Source of the DNA: Vitellaria paradoxa
Taxonomy: Eukaryota; Streptophyta; Magnoliopsida; Ericales; Sapotaceae
Length of the DNA stretch: 64,000 nucleotides
Assembly: GCA_019916065.1 (NCBI GenBank)
Contig: CM034238.1
Span: 24,481,246 to 24,545,245 of the forward strand
Direction of reading: 5' to 3'
Each line of letters starts with the position of its first letter. Position 1 is the stretch's first letter. Below the pieces are notes generated by a model. The model was not told the origin of the DNA. It saw nothing but the letters and a program-made list of their open reading frames with translations, and did no database searches. The position numbers and the translations under genes are program-made. Of the stretch, positions 58,876 through 64,000 are shown one piece after another.

Positions 58876-60143
58876 AAAATAATTTTCATTTCAACGAGCA
58901 TAACTCATTTCATTTCTAATTCTAATCTCATCTTTACCTTAACCAGAATTTTATCATACACTGTCATATTCTTTTACCTTTCCATCTTTCGTAATTAACC
59001 ACTTCCTTTTTACTCCCAATTAACCACTATTTTTTTTAACTTTTTTTAATTTCTAACATATTATGTTATTACAAAAAAAAAAAAAAAAAAAAAAAACTGA
59101 TAACCATATTATTCTTCATAGTCAGATTGTCGTCTGTGAATTATTTCATCAATAAATAATAAACATAATCTATATAACAAGGAAGCTCAAGAGATATTTT
59201 TAACCATTGATTAGTTCAGTGGTCTGTATTATACTCTTTTTCTCCTTCAGTCCCTCATTTTCTTTTTTCTATTCTCATTCACAAAGTCTAATTTTTTTTT
59301 TTTTTTTGCCCCACATTGTTAGGTGACCGCAATTTCACTTTTACTTTTAAATATAAAACCACTATAGTTGTGGCATATAATTTTAGTAGATGTGAAGTTA
59401 ACTTATTGATTTTGATAAAGGATCCACTTGCTTAAAAATTCACTATAATTTTAAAGTTTACATATTTCAAATTCATTACGAATTAAATAGAAAAAGAAAT
59501 GCCTAAATAATAATTAGGAAAATGCTTAAAATTTCTCTCTCATATAACAACTCTTAATATTTTTTAAAATTGAAAATAAAAAATGCCTAAATATTAATTA
59601 ACCTTGGGAGTAATTATTTTTCTAATAGTAAAATGTTTAAAAATTATTTTTTCGAAAATAACAACTCTTAGTATTTTTTAAATTTAAAAAATAATGAATT
59701 CCTAAATATTAATTAAGACTGGGAGTAATTATTTTTTAAATTCTAATTTTAAATTTAAATTGGCCATGTTGACTATATTTTTATAAAATTAATCGAGAAA
59801 TAATTATCAAATCTTATCCAATCCATATTCACCATTTTACCTTTTTTATTTTTATAAATATTTGAATAAAATTAGTTTTAGGTGTAGTTGTTTTTCTAAA
59901 TTCTAATCTCAAATTTAAATTAGTTAGGTTGATCATATATCTGTATAATAAGAAAGTTTAAAATTTAAATTTCAAATATTTTTAGTTGTTGAATTTGTTC
60001 AATGGTCAAGATTATTTATTTTTATCCCGAGTTTGATTATTTTTTAGTCACTTCACATAAAAAACTCTATCTCTTTTTTTTTTCATATTTTTTGAATTCC
60101 TTTTATAAAATTTTTAAATTAATATTTTAAAAAATGTGATAAT
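58876..60143. other. AT-rich repeat sequence, no gene
   Basis: Contains a long poly-A run (about 59073-59096) and a tandem duplication of about 115 bp starting ATAACAACTCTTARTATTTT (about 59543 and 59658). A segment at 59940-60143 is homologous to 10175-10330. These look like AT-rich dispersed elements, possibly Helitron-like, without definable ends. No coding region. Confidence 0.4.
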
Positions 60144-60948
60144 TGATTACGCTTGAAAAGGGTAATCATTTTCTTAAATTCCTATTGTTATTAATAAATG
60201 TTTAGAGTTAATTCATTTAATTTAATAACATTTCAAGGTTTTTGCTTAATTTCTTTTTATTATGCAACAAATGTGTTTAGAAGCAAGGAAAGGATCCAAA
60301 ATTGACATCAAAGGCTTGGAAGGACGTAAGAAGGACTGGGAAGAGCTCGAAAAGGATGAAGATCAAGCAAGAAATGAAGGATAAGGTGCCCGAGTGCGTC
60401 GAAACCTGAAGAGAAGCTGAAAGTAGCAGAAGAAAAGAGGCTACTGCCCCCTGGTGTCCCGACGCTGCGAGTCCGAGAAGTTCAGTTTTAGGGTTTTTTA
60501 GTTGCCTATATATACATACTTTGTACCCAACCTAGAGGGGGCCGAACATACGATTTAGGGTTTATTTTTCTAAGAGTTTTTCTTTACTTTTTGAGAGTTT
60601 TCTTTGACTTTGGATTGAAGATTTGGATTCAAACAGAGTTTTACGCAGCAGTTAATTGAAGTTATAGATTTTATTCATCGATGGAGTTTGCTTTCTCTAT
60701 CTCTTCCTTTACTTTCTGTTTTGTTTATTCTATTAACATGCTAGCATAGGTTCATTCTTGATTCAACCCATCAATGATGGGTGAATCTTTATTTGAATGT
60801 TGGATGTGATTAAATTTAAGCATGCAACGTAAAAGTTGCATGTTTGGGTTCTTATTTTTTTTTTTCTCTAAATCAGTTTTCAGATGTTTTCAAAACCTTC
60901 GAAAACTTGTGTAGTTGATCATATTTCCTTGAAATCACTGAAGACACT
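60144..60948 (+). mobile_element. Truncated Athila-like LTR, plus orientation
   Basis: Starts TGATTACGCTTGAAAAGGGT, like the U3 start of the solo LTR at 56398 read in reverse. It continues collinear with it through a TCCCGAC/GTCCGAG box (about 60457-60475), a TATATATACATAC promoter box (about 60508), the GCATGCAACGTAAAAGTTGC phrase and CAAAACCTTCGAAAACTTGTG (in part). It breaks off at about 60948 within the R/U5 stem region. The left boundary is supported because the sequence before it continues uninterrupted in the paralogue at about 10325. Confidence 0.65.
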
Positions 60949-61809
60949 TATAAAAGAAATTGAAAATCCTATATAAGGATATAAAGAAACCCTCTAATCA
61001 TCTCTAATGTACTTTAAGTATGTTGTATGTAATGTTCTCTATCTCTCTTGAAGCCCCAACTCATATTTATATCCCCTTCTACAAAAATTACAAGAATGCC
61101 ATTAAATTTCTAGAATTTAGTCTATTGTCTGGAGCTTACATAGAGCTGGATTTGGGGCACCAAAATGACGTAGTTTGGGGTTATTTTCTTCATAAAGTTT
61201 TGGATTTCCTTATCAGCTTTCCAATGCACCTAGACTTCTCTAATTCTGACATCTAGAACTCTAGATATAGCCCAAAAACCAAGACAGGGTCTGGGCTATG
61301 GGAAACCTTCCAGGCAGATTTGAACTTCTATGTTTTGGATTAATTTTGGGCTTCAAAATAGTAGAACTAGGTCTTAAACTATCAGAAAGTTATAGACCTA
61401 TATCTTAGCTTTCCAACAAGCTAAAGAACACTTGAAACCAAGGTTTGTAGCTCAAGTTATGGACTAAAAACCAAACAATATTCTAGCACTTAATGAAAAT
61501 TTTACTTCTGTTGTTAGGACACGAGTCCCAAAAAGGGTTCGTCTAGACAAGGGTCCGAAGAACCTCTACTTTTTCTCCATTTTTAGCTTCATTTCTTTCT
61601 CTTTTTTCCTTACTTCATATGGGACTCTTCCAACTTGTATTTTTATATTGATTAGGCCTCTAATTGCCTAGAATTAATTCATGAAAATTGTAATCAATAT
61701 GAAACACAAATGTATGAGAAATATATAATAAAACCAAGTTTTAAGTGAATGCATTTATGCAATTAGCACATCAAAAATGTGTATAATGTACAATATTATG
61801 TGCTAATCA
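60949..61809 (-). mobile_element. Second truncated LTR, opposite orientation
   Basis: On the minus strand it starts TGATTAGCACATAATATTG at 61809 and carries GGACCCTTGTCTAG and GGACTCGTGTCC boxes (about 61520-61555), similar in kind to the TCCGGAC boxes of the other LTRs. It reaches TATATAGGATT (about 60980) before breaking at about 60949. A 10-bp inverted pair ATTAGCACAT/ATGTGCTAAT flanks its outer end. LTR identity is inferred from termini and box order; the family is uncertain. Confidence 0.4.
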
Positions 61810-64000
61810 CCTGCTATCATATCTAGAATGACAACCCCTCTACTAACTTTGGCTATCAATTGGGCATTGGCCCTTATTCCTACGTCTTAACATAATCATA
61901 TATTACCTGTTCACTTTCAAGCATTGCAAATTTCTAACCCAAAAAATGACATTGCACTACGTTTGAGGCTTACCAATAGCCCGAATTTCCAATCTTCAAT
62001 TAACTTTTCACTTTCTCTACTATCGTAAAATTCTACCAACCAAATATCCAACTCCAACATACCACCTATACCTTCCTTTGCAAACACCCAACCTCAACAA
62101 TTCCAACCCGATGGCTTTCTACAACAACTGCCACCTCTACCTCTACCATATACATCAACATAACTAGCCTTAGCCTAGAGAATCAAGAATGTTGAGGAGG
62201 CTTTGGGGAATCATTCGGCACCTGTATCCATGGGATTATAGATTCCTAAATTTTGAGGTTTTGTACTAACTTAAAGCGGCATTCCAAATCCTTAACGGCA
62301 TTCTCTTTTTCAACTTCAACTCAGCAAAGTACATTCTAGAGACAAGAGATAGATAACCATCCTCAATCCTGATCCAAGTTGATAAGGTCTTTTCTAAATT
62401 GCCTTGCACTTGGATTGGGGCTTACCAACAATGTCGCAAAGCACAAGTGATCAAACACATATCATATCAGATGCTGACGCTACCTTTCCATCGATCTTAT
62501 GACTCCTTCAAACATTGTGTGTACTATGGAAGATCACTGGGACATGACACCGAAAGCTATTTACTCTAAACATACAATTCAAGACCTGATCGACAATGGA
62601 ACAATAGTTATGCAAGCCTCTAGAACTTCAAATGTCGCTACCAATCCATTGCCAGATCACAATACCACCTTTTAAGAGAAAGTGTTAGGTGAAGTGTTAG
62701 GTCCCTTTGCCTTACGAGATACAATAAGTAGAGAAAAGGACTTCAACAGCTAGCTTTTAGGAGAACTGTCAAAGCCTTCAAACCTTTAGTAAAAAGGGCC
62801 TTCTAGAGCCCAATATTTTATGTTTTCTTTTAAGAAAAAGAAAAAAATATTTTTCAAACTATTATAGAAATTTACTTTTGAATTATCAATACTATCCATA
62901 AATTCCATGCAAATTTAAGTTCTTTTCGTTAAATTACATATATGCAATTTATCCTTGTTATTCTTTATTCATTTCTCAAGATTCCTAGACTTCAAATATG
63001 TCTACATGTCAGCAAACACATTCTAATGATAAAATTTAGGACATCGACGCATTTCAGAGCAACAACTTACCTATCCATATCTCCAAACACAAACACAAGA
63101 CCAACTCCGATCTTCAAATCATCATCAACACCTGGCACCCTTATTTTAAAGACACTTAAACCGCCAAGACTTCACACAAAATAATTGGCATGTCGCTAAT
63201 TATGCAAGATCAACACATGAAACCAACACAGTCATGCTCTTTATGCTGCACTTATACTTTAAAAACGCTTCAAGCTAGAGACATTTCCCTTCAAAATCAT
63301 CTAACACTTAAGGGTATCCTAAATCCCTCCTACCACTTACACATGATCTGAACATATCACAAACATCACGAACAACTGCACTTTCAACTTTCACTACACT
63401 TAGCATAATTTTGGTCCAGTTACAGGAACTCTCATGCAACACACAATGCCATTTCATATATAAGCACAACATTTCGCTACCTGAAGTAGCACCACATCAC
63501 CCAATCAATACCTCATCATGCTAAATAGACACCCATTTCTTTTAGTCGTTTGAAGCTAGCATTTTATTTTTTGTTTTGTCAATAAAAATAACACTACACC
63601 CTTGTGCTACCATGAGCCAATAACCATATAGTTTTGTAATTGACCATCAATTTCAACAACCTTTTAAACCTTCAAACATTTTTTATCCAAAAATTTCAAA
63701 TAGGTAATCTCAATGTTTGCCAGAATTATGGGCAACTTGATTCTTGGACCACTACAATATGTAGGCAACTAAAACGATGTTGTCACCACCTTTAAGGGAT
63801 CAAACAACTCATGATGCTTTCATTCCCTTGAAGTGGCCATCAATGTAATCCTGGAGCTTAAAAGATTAATGGACTAGACTCAACATGATAAGAGGCATTT
63901 AATCCTCAAAACCCCCATCAAGGTTAAATAGTTAACCATTTTCAAACATTTGACCATTTAGCCTTTTCTTTTTCAAATAGCCATACTCTAATGCGACCTA
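61810..64000 (+). mobile_element. Fourth copy of Tat-like internal region, partial
   Basis: Collinear with internal region 1 from about 21570 and region 2 from about 30170, starting in the middle of the Gag remnant and running off the window. It contains the ATAATTGGCATGTCGC phrase and TATGTAGGCAAC at 63758-63769. No LTR of its own is in the window. It is interrupted on the left by the chimeric LTR pair, so its upstream part is lost or displaced. ORFs such as 62942-63184 are chance. Confidence 0.65.
62460..62675 (+). pseudogene. Gag nucleocapsid remnant, fourth copy
   Basis: Encodes FKHCVYYGRSLGHDTESY followed by a stop, then, after a frame change, the IQDLIDNG-equivalent. The His ligand in CVFH is changed to Tyr in this copy and the last Cys is already Tyr as in the other copies. 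This confirms that the Tyr at the final position is shared by all copies and probably ancestral to this family. Confidence 0.55.

Overview
The window is AT-rich eukaryotic DNA and reads as repeat-dense nuclear heterochromatin from a flowering plant; the species cannot be named from the sequence. There is no intact host gene, rRNA or tRNA gene that I can support, and no bacterial-style gene organisation. Nearly everything recognisable is transposable-element sequence, much of it nested.

Layout. 1-253 is the edge of a Copia-like LTR. 254-16112 is AT-rich intergenic DNA with a 647-bp fold-back MITE (921-1567), three copies of a second MITE family (2411-2735, 11519-11855, 13126-13430), a 1-kb near-palindromic inverted repeat (4279-5324), several short tandem duplications and a Copia-like solo LTR (15607-15923). 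16113-58875 is one large compound element of the Tat/Ogre type: LTR, internal region, truncated LTR, internal region, LTR. Its internal regions carry only decayed Gag remnants with a Tat-type zinc-knuckle region and no recognisable pol, so it resembles non-autonomous TR-GAG/LARD elements. It was then invaded by a hAT MITE (22157-22623, 8-bp TSD), by a related 3.5-kb element now reduced to a solo LTR (34096-37563), by a 13.7-kb Athila-type Ty3/gypsy element (39625-53333, 5-bp TSD TCCCA, minus orientation), and by a relative of that element now reduced to a solo LTR (54498-56398, TSD CTATG). 58876-60143 is AT-rich repeat sequence. 60144-61809 consists of two truncated LTR promoters facing each other. 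61810-64000 is a fourth piece of the Tat-like internal region.

The Athila-type element is the only unit with readable coding content. In its own direction (minus strand) it has a 5' LTR, a tRNA-Asp primer-binding site, gag with a CCHC knuckle, protease, reverse transcriptase, RNase H, a DD35E integrase, then an env-position gene with a putative plant transposon domain, an unbroken acidic 191-codon ORF, a polypurine tract and the 3' LTR. Gag-pol has at least eight in-frame stops and six or seven frameshifts. By hand count the two LTRs differ by about 50 substitutions in about 1.59 kb (roughly 3%), so insertion is fairly recent. The env-position gene has a U3-like TCCGGAC cluster upstream and a consensus splice donor/acceptor pair in its leader, suggesting its own promoter and a spliced transcript.

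The items I rate most worth a second look are: the env-position promoter and intron; an array of 11 hairpins with alternating, covarying stems in the Tat-like internal region (26570-27223); the recurrent TCCGGAC box upstream of TATA in several LTRs; the 1-kb inverted repeat; the three-LTR compound structure; and the convergent LTR chimera.
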